Below are positions 25,448 through 33,214 of a stretch of 64,000 bases of DNA, piece after piece. This DNA comes from Amycolatopsis sp. EV170708-02-1 (lineage in GTDB: Bacteria; Actinomycetota; Actinomycetes; Mycobacteriales; Pseudonocardiaceae), in the NCBI RefSeq assembly GCF_022479115.1, contig NZ_CP092497.1, positions 2,232,001 through 2,296,000 on the forward strand. Reading direction: 5' to 3'. A model generated the notes under the pieces. The model saw nothing but the letters and a program-made list of their open reading frames with translations, was not told where the DNA came from and made no database searches. Every line of letters begins with the position of its first letter. Position 1 is the first letter of the stretch. A program made the position numbers and the translations under genes.

Positions 25448-26364
25448 GCGTGGCTCTCGTGGAAAAGACGTCGCCGGTGCGCGAAAGGCCGTCGTCCGGC
25501 CGCGCGGCCCGGGTGTTCCGGCGCAACCGGATGCTCGTGATCACCTCGGCGGTGCTTGCGGTGATCGTCCTAGCCGTGATCGTGTTGCCGTTCTTCCTGC
25601 CGAGCGTCAGCGCGACCGACCCGGTCAACCGGCTGCTGCCACCGTCGGCCGCGCATCCGCTCGGCACCGATTCGTTCGGCCGTGACGTGCTCGCCCGGCT
25701 CGTGTCCGGAGGCCGTGCGTCGCTCGGGCTTTCCGCCCTGATCACCCTGTGCGCCGCCTTCACCGGGCTGGTGATCGGGCTGATCAGCGGGTTCTTCCGC
25801 GCGGCCGACGCGGTACTGATGCGGGTGATGGACGCCTGGATGTCGTTCCCGGCAATCATCCTCGCGATGGCGCTGGCGATCTCGCTCGGCGCGAGCATCT
25901 GGACCGAGCTCATCGCGCTGACGGTGATCTTCACCCCCTTCACCGCCCGCGTCATCCGCAGCCGCGTGCTCGGGATCGCCGGCCGCGCCTATATCGGCGC
26001 CGCCCGCGTCTCGGGGATGAGCCGGTGGAAGATCCTCGTCGTGCACGTGTTCCCGAACGTGCTGCCGCTCGCACTGGTGCAGGTGGTGATCCTCTCCGCG
26101 GCCGCGATGCTCGTGGACGGGGCGATGAGCTTCCTCGGTCTCGGTATCGCTCCCCCGACCCCGACCTGGGGCAACATGATCGCCGAAGGCCGGTCGTACC
26201 TGGTGCAGGCGCCCTGGCTGGTGATCGTGCCCGGCGTGACGATCATGGTGTGCGTCTTCCTGCTGAACCTCATCGGATCGTCGCTGCGGATCGCCGTCGA
26301 CGCCCGCGCGCGGACGCTGAGCGAGATGCAGCGCCTGCGCACCCGCCGCCCCTCCGGCAGCTGA
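25444..26364 (+). CDS. ABC importer permease, DppC type
   Basis: A 306-residue membrane protein with the DppC layout: cytoplasmic lead, first helix, a periplasmic loop with HPLGTDSFGRDVLARLVSGGRASL (family hallmark), then five helices with the EAA loop YIGAARVSGMSRWKILVVHVFPNVLP. The GTG start overlaps the DppB stop by 4 bp. Last permease gene of the importer; an alpha/beta hydrolase gene follows after 12 bp. Confidence 0.94.
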   Translation: MSVALVEKTSPVRERPSSGRAARVFRRNRMLVITSAVLAVIVLAVIVLPFFLPSVSATDPVNRLLPPSAAHPLGTDSFGRDVLARLVSGGRASLGLSALITLCAAFTGLVIGLISGFFRAADAVLMRVMDAWMSFPAIILAMALAISLGASIWTELIALTVIFTPFTARVIRSRVLGIAGRAYIGAARVSGMSRWKILVVHVFPNVLPLALVQVVILSAAAMLVDGAMSFLGLGIAPPTPTWGNMIAEGRSYLVQAPWLVIVPGVTIMVCVFLLNLIGSSLRIAVDARARTLSEMQRLRTRRPSGS

Positions 26365-26376
26365 GAAAGGATCCCG

Positions 26377-27093
26377 TTGTCTGCCACTACTTCCCTGGCC
26401 GTGCGCCGGTTCGCACCCGAAACCGTCTCGGGACCGCCTGTACTTCTGGTGCACGGATTCGCCTCCGACGGGCACACCGACTGGATTACCACCGGCTGGC
26501 CGGCCGCGCTCACCGCCGCGGGCCGGCCGGTGTTGATACCGGACCTTCCCGCGCACGGCTCCAGCCCGGCCCCTTCGGGTTCGCTCGGCGCCGCCGCGAT
26601 CGCCGGGGAACTGACCCGGCTGGTCGGTGATCTGTCCGAAGTGGACGTCGTCGGGTACTCGCTGGGCGCGCGGCTGTCCTGGGAGCTGCCCGCCCAGGCT
26701 CCGGTGCGGCGGCTCGTGCTCGCGGGGGTGAGCCCGTTCGAACCGTTCGGTGCCGTCGATGTGGCTGCCGTGCTGGCCTTCGCCGGTGGCGGCAAGGCCC
26801 CGTCGGATCCGCTGACCGGCGTGATCGCGCAGATGATCACCGCGCCGGGGCGGAATCCCGCGGCACTCGCGCGGTGCATCGAGGATCTGCGCGCTGAACC
26901 TTTCGCGCCGGTTCTCGGCGCGGTGTGCGTGCCGACCCGGTTCGTGGCGGGGTTGGAGGATCCGGTGAGCCAGGGCATCGAGACGTTGGTGGAACTGGTG
27001 CCGGGCGCGGATCTCGTGCGGGTGCCCGGGGATCACGGCGGGGCTTTGCGGAGCGCGGAGTTCAAGGCGGCCGTGCTGGACTTCCTCCAGTAG
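26377..27093 (+). CDS. Alpha/beta hydrolase
   Basis: A 238-residue hydrolase. VLLVHGFASDGHTDW gives the oxyanion HG; the nucleophile elbow is VVGYSLGARL; the acid is probably in FVAGLEDPVS and the His in VPGDHGGALRS. The cap region is short. TTG start at 26377 with GAAAGGA upstream; 12 bp after the importer permease, so it belongs to that operon and likely acts on imported compound. Could be an esterase, lactonase or C-C hydrolase. Confidence 0.88.
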   Translation: MSATTSLAVRRFAPETVSGPPVLLVHGFASDGHTDWITTGWPAALTAAGRPVLIPDLPAHGSSPAPSGSLGAAAIAGELTRLVGDLSEVDVVGYSLGARLSWELPAQAPVRRLVLAGVSPFEPFGAVDVAAVLAFAGGGKAPSDPLTGVIAQMITAPGRNPAALARCIEDLRAEPFAPVLGAVCVPTRFVAGLEDPVSQGIETLVELVPGADLVRVPGDHGGALRSAEFKAAVLDFLQ

Positions 27094-27144
27094 GCCTCGT
27101 GAGTGGTAAGGACGGTTCTAACCGTCCTTACCACTCACGAGGCC
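27093..27144. terminator. Family A hairpin, perfect 25-bp arms
   Basis: GGCCTCGTGAGTGG... at 27093-27117 pairs exactly with 27120-27144. The left arm begins at the last base of the TAG stop of the hydrolase gene, and the right arm ends 4 bp before the stop of the converging reductase gene. Likely bidirectional terminator. The best copy of the family. Confidence 0.75.
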
Positions 27145-27148
27145 GAGG

Positions 27149-28090
27149 TCAGAAGGTCCCATCGGCGGCCACCGAGCGGTCCAGCCACAGCTCCGCCAGC
27201 GCCGAACGCACCTCCTCGCCACGAGAAGCGGCCAGAGCGACAGCGCCCAGGTTGTCCTCCAGCTGCGCAAGACGGCTCACCCCGAACAGCACGTTCGCCA
27301 CCGGTTCGTACGCGAGGCAGAACGCGAGGGCCAGCTGCGAGGAGCTCACCCCGAAGTCCCCGGCCACGGCGGCGACACGCGACGCGGCGTCCCGGATGGA
27401 GTCCCGGATACCGCCCGGATCCGCGCCGATCTTCCGCGAAGGGGTCTTGCCGAGCAACACACCACCCTCGAACACGTCCGACGCCTGCAAAGTCAACCGC
27501 CCCGCCTCGAAATGCCTGCCGTAGAAGGAACCTTCAGCCATCGAACGGCGTGCGACGCTGTACTTCAGCTGAGCGAACCGAGGAGCCGGAAGTCCTTCGT
27601 GCGCGGCGAATCCCAGCGCGAGTTCGAGGTCCGGAGCGCGCCAGTTGTTCACGCCCCAGACGTCGAACCGCCCGAGCCGGATCTGTTCGGCCACCTCGGT
27701 GACGATACGCGGGATGTCCGGTCGTTCGAAGTAGTCGCCGACCACCACGGCTTCCGCACGATCGACGCCGACGCGGTCGAACGAGGTGTCGAGCTGCTCG
27801 GCGAAACCGGTGTTCGGGTAGTCCCAGAGCCAGAGCTTTCCGCACAGCTGGTACTCGTCACGCCGGATTCCCGCGGCGCGAACGGCCTCGCCGAACAAGA
27901 GATCCGTGCGCGACTGTTCGGCGTGCGGCCCCATGTCGTAGTGGGCCACGTCGAACAGCGTGACCCCGGCGTCGACGGCGTGCCGGACCAGGCGCACCGC
28001 GTCGTCGAAATCCATGCGGTCCCAGGTGTTCCAGGATCCCAGGCTCAGTACCGAGGTGGCGAAGCCCAGCCCGTCCTTCTTCTCGTCCAC
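27149..28090 (-). CDS. Aldo/keto reductase-fold protein lacking the catalytic His (copy 1)
   Basis: A 313-residue AKR-fold protein. D47 and Y51 (FDVAHYDMG) and K85 (LCGKLW) of the usual tetrad are in place, but the His is replaced by G118 (VVVGDYFE). WGVNNW and QLKYSVARRS follow. GTG at 28090 is chosen because AAGGA precedes it; the frame is open to 28120, which lies near the operator. The paralogue at 31335 has the same change. Divergent from the SDR gene and controlled by operator site 5. An altered reaction, such as dehydration or binding, is possible. Confidence 0.87.
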   Translation of the reverse strand: MDEKKDGLGFATSVLSLGSWNTWDRMDFDDAVRLVRHAVDAGVTLFDVAHYDMGPHAEQSRTDLLFGEAVRAAGIRRDEYQLCGKLWLWDYPNTGFAEQLDTSFDRVGVDRAEAVVVGDYFERPDIPRIVTEVAEQIRLGRFDVWGVNNWRAPDLELALGFAAHEGLPAPRFAQLKYSVARRSMAEGSFYGRHFEAGRLTLQASDVFEGGVLLGKTPSRKIGADPGGIRDSIRDAASRVAAVAGDFGVSSSQLALAFCLAYEPVANVLFGVSRLAQLEDNLGAVALAASRGEEVRSALAELWLDRSVAADGTF

Positions 28091-28127
28091 GAGTTTTCCT
28101 TTCGACGGCAACGGAAACAAGTTTTAG

Positions 28128-28141
28128 TCTACGATCGTAGA
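28128..28141. promoter_or_regulatory. Operator site 5 (YCTAC-N4-GTAGA)
   Basis: Perfect TCTAC-GATC-GTAGA, ending one base before the SDR start at 28142. It serves both the SDR gene and the divergent AKR gene. A -10-like TACGAT lies inside it at 28130-28135, so a bound repressor would cover the promoter. Confidence 0.75.
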
Positions 28142-28876
28142 ATGAACAAGAGACTCGTAGTGGTGACCGGCGGCGCCAGCGGTATCGGCCGCGGAGTCGC
28201 CGAAGCCTTCCAGTCCGCGGGCGACCGTGTGGTCATCGCCGACGTCGACGCCCGGGCGGCGCACGACCTCGCCGCCGAGCTCGGCGCGGAGCACGTCGAA
28301 CTCGACATCTCCGATCCCGGCTCGGTCGACGCGGCCTTGGCGCTCGTCACCGATCGCTTCGGCCCGGTCGAGGTCCTGATCAACAACGCCGGTCTCGCCG
28401 GCGGCGGCGGGCCACTGGTCGGGCTGGACATCGGCGTCTTCGACCTGTGCGTGCGGGTGAACTTCCGCGGCACCTTCCTGATGACCCGCGCGGTCGGCGC
28501 GCACATGGTCGAGGCGGGCACCCGCGGCGCCATCGTCAACATCACCTCGATCGGCGCCCGGCAGCCGACCCCGGGGCTCGGTCACTACGAGGCCACCAAG
28601 GCCGCCGTGGAGGCGCTCACCCGCTCGGCCGCGCTCGAACTGGCGCCGCACGGCATCCGGGTCAACGCCGTCGCACCCGGCCCGGTCCTCACGCCGATGA
28701 CCGCCGGATTCGCCTCCGACACCGCCGCCCGCGCGGCGTGGGAAGCGAGGATTCCCTTGGGGACCATCGCTTCCGTCGCCGATGTGGTGCCCTCAGTCCT
28801 GTTCCTCGCCTCCGCCGACGCCGGCCATCTCACCGGGGTGAGCCTCCAGGTCGACGGCGGGCAACTGCTCACCTGA
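28142..28876 (+). CDS. Short-chain dehydrogenase/reductase (SDR), probably leaderless
   Basis: A 244-residue SDR: TGGASGIG at residues 9-16, NNAG, ITSIGARQPTPGLGHYEATK with the Ser, Tyr and Lys, and HLTGVSLQVDGG near the end. IADVD after strand 2 favours NAD. The ATG directly follows operator site 5 and has no ribosome-binding site; a TACGAT -10 lies 7 bases upstream, so the mRNA probably starts at the ATG. Its 3' end overlaps the converging amidohydrolase gene by 84 bp. Confidence 0.93.
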   Translation: MNKRLVVVTGGASGIGRGVAEAFQSAGDRVVIADVDARAAHDLAAELGAEHVELDISDPGSVDAALALVTDRFGPVEVLINNAGLAGGGGPLVGLDIGVFDLCVRVNFRGTFLMTRAVGAHMVEAGTRGAIVNITSIGARQPTPGLGHYEATKAAVEALTRSAALELAPHGIRVNAVAPGPVLTPMTAGFASDTAARAAWEARIPLGTIASVADVVPSVLFLASADAGHLTGVSLQVDGGQLLT

Positions 28877-30172
28877 GTACACGACGCGGCCGCCGGACAC
28901 GGTGAGTTCCACACCGACGTCCGGCAGGTCCGCGAACGCGACCTCGAGCGGATTCGCCGCCAGCACACAGAAGTCCGCGACACGGCCCACGGTCAGCGAT
29001 CCCTTCCAGTCCGCCGCGCCGTCCTGCTCGGCGGACGCGACCGTGTAGCAGCGCAGCAACCGGGCCATCAACGCGGTGTCCACTTCGGACGCCGCCAGCA
29101 TTTGCGCGGCAGCGGCGATGTGCACACGCCAATCGGGCGTCACCACCGGCGCGTCACTGCTCAGGGTCAGTGGGACGCCCGATGCCAGCATTTCCGCCAG
29201 CGGCCAGGCTCGCGCGCCGGCCTCGGCGCCCAGCGCGTCCGTCAGCATTCCCCTTGTCGCCACCGCGATCGCGGGCTGTGTGGTGAGCCCGACCCCCGCC
29301 GAGGCCATCCTCGCCAGCTGATCCGGCGTCACCAGATCGCCGTGCACCAGATGATCGCCGCGGCGAAGCGACCCGAGCGCGGCTTCGATGCTGCGATCCC
29401 CCGTGGCGTGCACGGCCACCGTCATCCCGGCGTCATGGGCGAGCCGGATCATCGCGGCCAGATTGCCCGCTCGCCCCGGATCGTCGTCACCGTCGACGAG
29501 GAGCGCGCCCTGTGAACCGTCGGCGTAGCAATGATGCGTCCACGCGGATCGCATCGGCGGAATACCGTCGGCGAAGATCTTGACGCCGGGAACGGTGAGC
29601 CACAACGGATTCGCGGCCGGTGACGGGGTCGTCAAACCTTGCTCGAAGTCCGCCAGCGAGCTCGCGCCGTCGAGCAGGCCGAACAACCGTAGCGCGGTCA
29701 CCCTCGCGCGCAGCAGACCTTCCTCAGCCAGCGCCGCGTATTCCTCCAGCACTTCGGCGCCGAAGCAGCCGGTCTCGCCGGGACCCAGACCCGGTTCGGT
29801 GTAGCTCGTGATGCCCAGCGACGCGCACAGATCGCCCGCGCGCAGGATGGCGGCCCGCCGTTCCGCCGTGGTCCGCACCGTTTTCTCTTCTCCCCCGGTG
29901 AATCCGGCGGCACCGATGAGTGTGTCCGGCCACCGTGCGCCGAGCCAGGTCGCGTGCAGGTGCGCATCGTTGATCCCGGGCAGGACGGCTCTCCCCGCGA
30001 GGTCGATCAACTCGGTCTCCGGGCCGATGTGGTCCAGCGCGACGTCACCGAGGGCGACGATCCGATCGTCGCGCACGGCCATCGCCCGGACGACGGTGCC
30101 AGCCGGGTCGAAAGTGAGCACAGGACCGCCGCGAACCACGAGCGAAGCGGGGCGAATACGTTGCGACGGCAT
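28793..30172 (-). CDS. Amidohydrolase, YtcJ-like (copy 2)
   Basis: A 459-residue amidohydrolase-superfamily protein, shorter than the copy at 16489. Metal sites: PGINDAHLHATW, VKIFADGIPPMRSAW, VAVHATGDRS, LVHGDLVTPDQL, and LSSDAPVVTPDW with the final Asp. ATG at 30172 after AGGAAA. It is divergent from the zinc alcohol dehydrogenase gene, with operator site 6 between. The last 84 bases overlap the SDR gene on the other strand. Two diverged copies suggest two amide bonds, or two substrates, in the pathway. Confidence 0.91.
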   Translation of the reverse strand: MPSQRIRPASLVVRGGPVLTFDPAGTVVRAMAVRDDRIVALGDVALDHIGPETELIDLAGRAVLPGINDAHLHATWLGARWPDTLIGAAGFTGGEEKTVRTTAERRAAILRAGDLCASLGITSYTEPGLGPGETGCFGAEVLEEYAALAEEGLLRARVTALRLFGLLDGASSLADFEQGLTTPSPAANPLWLTVPGVKIFADGIPPMRSAWTHHCYADGSQGALLVDGDDDPGRAGNLAAMIRLAHDAGMTVAVHATGDRSIEAALGSLRRGDHLVHGDLVTPDQLARMASAGVGLTTQPAIAVATRGMLTDALGAEAGARAWPLAEMLASGVPLTLSSDAPVVTPDWRVHIAAAAQMLAASEVDTALMARLLRCYTVASAEQDGAADWKGSLTVGRVADFCVLAANPLEVAFADLPDVGVELTVSGGRVVYSGEQLPAVDLEAHPGEMAGVGGGEEQD

Positions 30173-30200
30173 GGTTTCCTCCAGGATCTGGACTTTTTCT

Positions 30201-30214
30201 CCTACGACTGTAGA
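30201..30214. promoter_or_regulatory. Operator site 6 (YCTAC-N4-GTAGA)
   Basis: CCTAC-GACT-GTAGA between the amidohydrolase (28 bp away) and the alcohol dehydrogenase (8 bp away). No clear ribosome-binding site separates it from the dehydrogenase ATG. Confidence 0.7.
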
Positions 30215-30222
30215 CTAAAAAG

Positions 30223-31326
30223 ATGGTCAACAGAACCGAAGCGGCGGTGCTCACCGAACACGGCTCCGCGCTCACCTTGCGGGAACTGCCGCTGCCCGAG
30301 GAGCCGGAACCGGGCGCCGCGCTGGTCCGGATCACCTGCACCACGCTGTGCGGCACCGACGTGCACCTCTGGTCCGGCCGGATGACCTTCCCCGGCATGC
30401 TCCCGATGGTGCTGGGCCACGAAATGGTCGGCGAGGTCGTCGCCGTCGGGCCGGGCACCACCGACACCCTCGGCCGCGAGATCGCCGAGGGCGACCGCAT
30501 CGGCTGGTCCGAGTCGACCTGCGGCAAGTGTCACGGCTGCGCGATCCTGCGCGAACCGGTCGCCTGCGAGAAGCGCGGTTACGGCTTCCTCCAGCGCTCC
30601 GACGTCTTCCCGTACGCCACCGGCGGACTCGTGCGGTACTGCTACGTGACTCCCGGTGCGGCCAAACTCCTGCTTCTCGACGATGTCAAGGACACCTGGG
30701 CGTCGATGTCGGGCTGTGCGGGCAAAACCGTGCTGCGCGCCGTCTCCCGCGCCGGCGGGATTCGCCCGGGTGCGACGGTCGTGGTCCAGGGCGCGGGCGC
30801 GCTGGGCGTGTTCGCCACCGCGGTCGCGCGGATCTCCGGCGCGGGCGACGTGATCACCATCGGCGGACCCGCCGACCGGCTGAAGACCGCCGAACGTTTC
30901 GGTGCCACGTCGACGATCCCGGTCGATGGCACCGTCGAAGAACGCATCGAACGGGTCAAGGAACTCACCGACGGCCGGGGCGCCGAGCACGTCTTCGACT
31001 TCGCCGGCGGGCCGACCATCGGCGAGGAAGCCGTCGCCTTCGCCGCCCAGCGGGGAACGGTCGCGATCGTCGGCTCCACCGGTCCCGCCCCCTCCCCCGT
31101 GGCGCTGGGCACGGTGATGGGCAAGGAACTCACCGTCGTCGGTTCGCTCAACGGCGACATCGCCGACTACCACCGCTCGGTGGACTTCTTCCGCACCTTC
31201 GCCGATCGGCTGCCCTGGGACGAGCTGTTCAGCGAACCGGTCGGCCTTTCCCAAGCGTCCCAACGCGTCGAGTCGATGTCGCGGCTCGGCGAACTCAAAG
31301 CCGTCATCGATCCCCGCCTCCCCTAG
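30223..31326 (+). CDS. Zinc-dependent alcohol dehydrogenase family protein
   Basis: A 367-residue medium-chain dehydrogenase. Catalytic zinc: C43 (LCGTD), H66 and E67 (GHE). Structural zinc: C100, C103, C106 and C115. Coenzyme motif VVQGAGALGVFA. The segment between zinc lobes (GFLQRSDVFPYATGGLVRYCYV) resembles phosphonate/alcohol dehydrogenases of actinobacteria. First gene of an operon with AKR copy 2 and an esterase, under operator site 6. It oxidises an alcohol or reduces an aldehyde of the pathway. Confidence 0.92.
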   Translation: MVNRTEAAVLTEHGSALTLRELPLPEEPEPGAALVRITCTTLCGTDVHLWSGRMTFPGMLPMVLGHEMVGEVVAVGPGTTDTLGREIAEGDRIGWSESTCGKCHGCAILREPVACEKRGYGFLQRSDVFPYATGGLVRYCYVTPGAAKLLLLDDVKDTWASMSGCAGKTVLRAVSRAGGIRPGATVVVQGAGALGVFATAVARISGAGDVITIGGPADRLKTAERFGATSTIPVDGTVEERIERVKELTDGRGAEHVFDFAGGPTIGEEAVAFAAQRGTVAIVGSTGPAPSPVALGTVMGKELTVVGSLNGDIADYHRSVDFFRTFADRLPWDELFSEPVGLSQASQRVESMSRLGELKAVIDPRLP

Positions 31327-31334
31327 GAGAATCC

Positions 31335-32294
31335 GTGACCGTCATCCCCCAGCGCCGCATCGGCCGCGACGGCCCGCTCACCGGCGTGCTCTCGCTCGGC
31401 TCCTGGCACACCTACGACCGGATGGACTTCCGCGAGGCGGTGGACCTCGTCCGCACGGCGGTCGATTCCGGCATCACGCTCTTCGACGTCGGCGTCTACG
31501 GATTCCCCGGCGCCGCACCGGTCTTCACCGACGTGCTGTTCTCCGCGATGGTCCGCGCCGCGGGTCTCCGCCGCGAGGACTACCTGCTTTCGGCCAAGCT
31601 CTGGCTGGAGGGCTATCCCGAGCACAATCTCCGCGACCAGCTGGACAACGCGCTGTTCCGCGCGGGGGTCGAGCACGCCGATCTCGTGGTGCTGGGCGAT
31701 CTCCGGCGCGACGACACCGACCTGCATCGGCTCGTCCTGGACCTGAACGAGCTCCGCGAGGCCGGGCTCATCCGGCAGTGGGGCGTCAACAACTGGTCCG
31801 CCACCACGATCCGGGCGCTGCACGATTTCGCCGCGGCCGAGAACGTTCCAGGCCCCGCCATCGCGCAGCTGAAGTACAGCGTCGCGCGACGGTCCATTCC
31901 GGACGGTGAGCCGTTCGCGAAGGTCTTCGGCGACCTGGGCGTCACGCTCCAGTCTTCGGACATCTTCGAGGGCGGTGTCCTGCTGGGCAAGAACAGTGGC
32001 GCGCGCCAGGTGGGCCGCGATCCCGGTGACATCCGCGAGCGCATCTCCGCCTCCGCCCCAGCACTGGCGAAGATCGCGGCCGAGCTGGACGCGACACCGG
32101 CACAGCTGTGCCTCGCGTTCACCCTCACCCACCCGGCCAACACGACCGCCCTCTTCGGTGCGACGAGCACCCGGCAGCTCAAGGACAACCTCGGCGCGGT
32201 CGACCTCGTCGAACGCGTGGGCGCGGAGCGGCTCCGGGAACTGGTCGAGCCGTACTGGGCCGACCGCGGTGTCGTCGATCCGGAGGGCCCGTGA
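31335..32294 (+). CDS. Aldo/keto reductase-fold protein lacking the catalytic His (copy 2)
   Basis: A 319-residue paralogue of the protein at 27149. D51 and Y55 (FDVGVYGF) and K88 (SAKLW) are conserved, but G121 (VVLGDLRR) stands where His is expected. QWGVNNW, QLKYSVARRS and SDIFEGGVLLGK are shared with copy 1. GTG start follows AGGAGA by 4 bases, 8 bp after the dehydrogenase stop; the end overlaps the esterase start. Retention of the same substitution in both copies argues for a real functional change. Confidence 0.88.
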   Translation: MTVIPQRRIGRDGPLTGVLSLGSWHTYDRMDFREAVDLVRTAVDSGITLFDVGVYGFPGAAPVFTDVLFSAMVRAAGLRREDYLLSAKLWLEGYPEHNLRDQLDNALFRAGVEHADLVVLGDLRRDDTDLHRLVLDLNELREAGLIRQWGVNNWSATTIRALHDFAAAENVPGPAIAQLKYSVARRSIPDGEPFAKVFGDLGVTLQSSDIFEGGVLLGKNSGARQVGRDPGDIRERISASAPALAKIAAELDATPAQLCLAFTLTHPANTTALFGATSTRQLKDNLGAVDLVERVGAERLRELVEPYWADRGVVDPEGP

Positions 32295-33214
32295 CGGCCT
32301 TCGATCCCGAACTCGCCGAGGCCCTCGAAGGCCTGCCGTCCGGGCCGCCCTTGAGCGCCGAATCACTGGCAGGGATCCGGCGGGCGATGGCCGAGGGGAA
32401 CCTGACCTGCGCCGAGGCGATCGGCGACCGGGACCTCGTCTGGGAGGACCATGAAATCCCCGGCACCGCCGTGGTCGTCACGGTCGTCAAACCGAGGGAC
32501 GCCGAGGGCGCGCCGGGGTTCTACAACATCCACGGCGGCGGCATGGTGCTCGACGACCGGTTCGCCGACCTGCCCCGGATGGTCGCGCTGGTCGAGGAGT
32601 TCGGCTTCGTCGCGGTGACCGTCGACTACCGGCTCGCGCCCGAGCATCCACATCCCACCCCGATCGAAGACTGCTACGCGGGCCTGACGTGGATGGCCGG
32701 GCACGCGGCCGAACTCGGCTTCGATCCCGGCAGGCTGATCGTCGGCGGCGGCAGCGCGGGAGGCGGGCTCAGTGCGGGGATCGCCCTGCTGGCCAGGGAT
32801 CGCGGCGGACCGGCGCTGGCGGGTCAGCTCCTGCTGTGCCCGATGATCGACAGCCGCAACGATTCGGCGTCCACAGTGGAATTCGCGGAACGTGGAGTGT
32901 GGGGACGCGAGGCCAACGGATTCGGTTGGCGATCACTCCTCAATGGACAGACGTCGCCATACGCGGTCCCCGCGACCGCTGAAGACCTCACCGGGCTCCC
33001 GCCCGCCTTCATCGAAGTCGGCGCGGCCGAGATCTTCCGTGACGAGGACGTCGACTACGCGCGGCGGCTCTGGCAGGCGGGCGTGCCCACCGAACTGCAC
33101 GTCTGGGCGGGCGCGTACCACGGCTTCGACCGGATCGCCCCGGACAGCGAGGTGACCCGGGCCGCGCTCGCCGCCCGGGCCTCCTGGCTGCGCCGCACTA
33201 TCGGCCGAGCATGA
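32291..33214 (+). CDS. HSL-type alpha/beta hydrolase (esterase)
   Basis: A 307-residue hormone-sensitive-lipase-family esterase: oxyanion HGGG in NIHGGGMVLDD, DYRLAPEHPHPTPIEDCYAGL, nucleophile Ser in GGGSAGGG, acid in RDEDVDYA and His in GAYHGFD. The GTG start overlaps the AKR stop by 4 bp. The end overlaps the converging GMC gene by 17 bp. A relative of the esterase at 19035, with its reading frame intact. Confidence 0.93.
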   Translation: MTAFDPELAEALEGLPSGPPLSAESLAGIRRAMAEGNLTCAEAIGDRDLVWEDHEIPGTAVVVTVVKPRDAEGAPGFYNIHGGGMVLDDRFADLPRMVALVEEFGFVAVTVDYRLAPEHPHPTPIEDCYAGLTWMAGHAAELGFDPGRLIVGGGSAGGGLSAGIALLARDRGGPALAGQLLLCPMIDSRNDSASTVEFAERGVWGREANGFGWRSLLNGQTSPYAVPATAEDLTGLPPAFIEVGAAEIFRDEDVDYARRLWQAGVPTELHVWAGAYHGFDRIAPDSEVTRAALAARASWLRRTIGRA

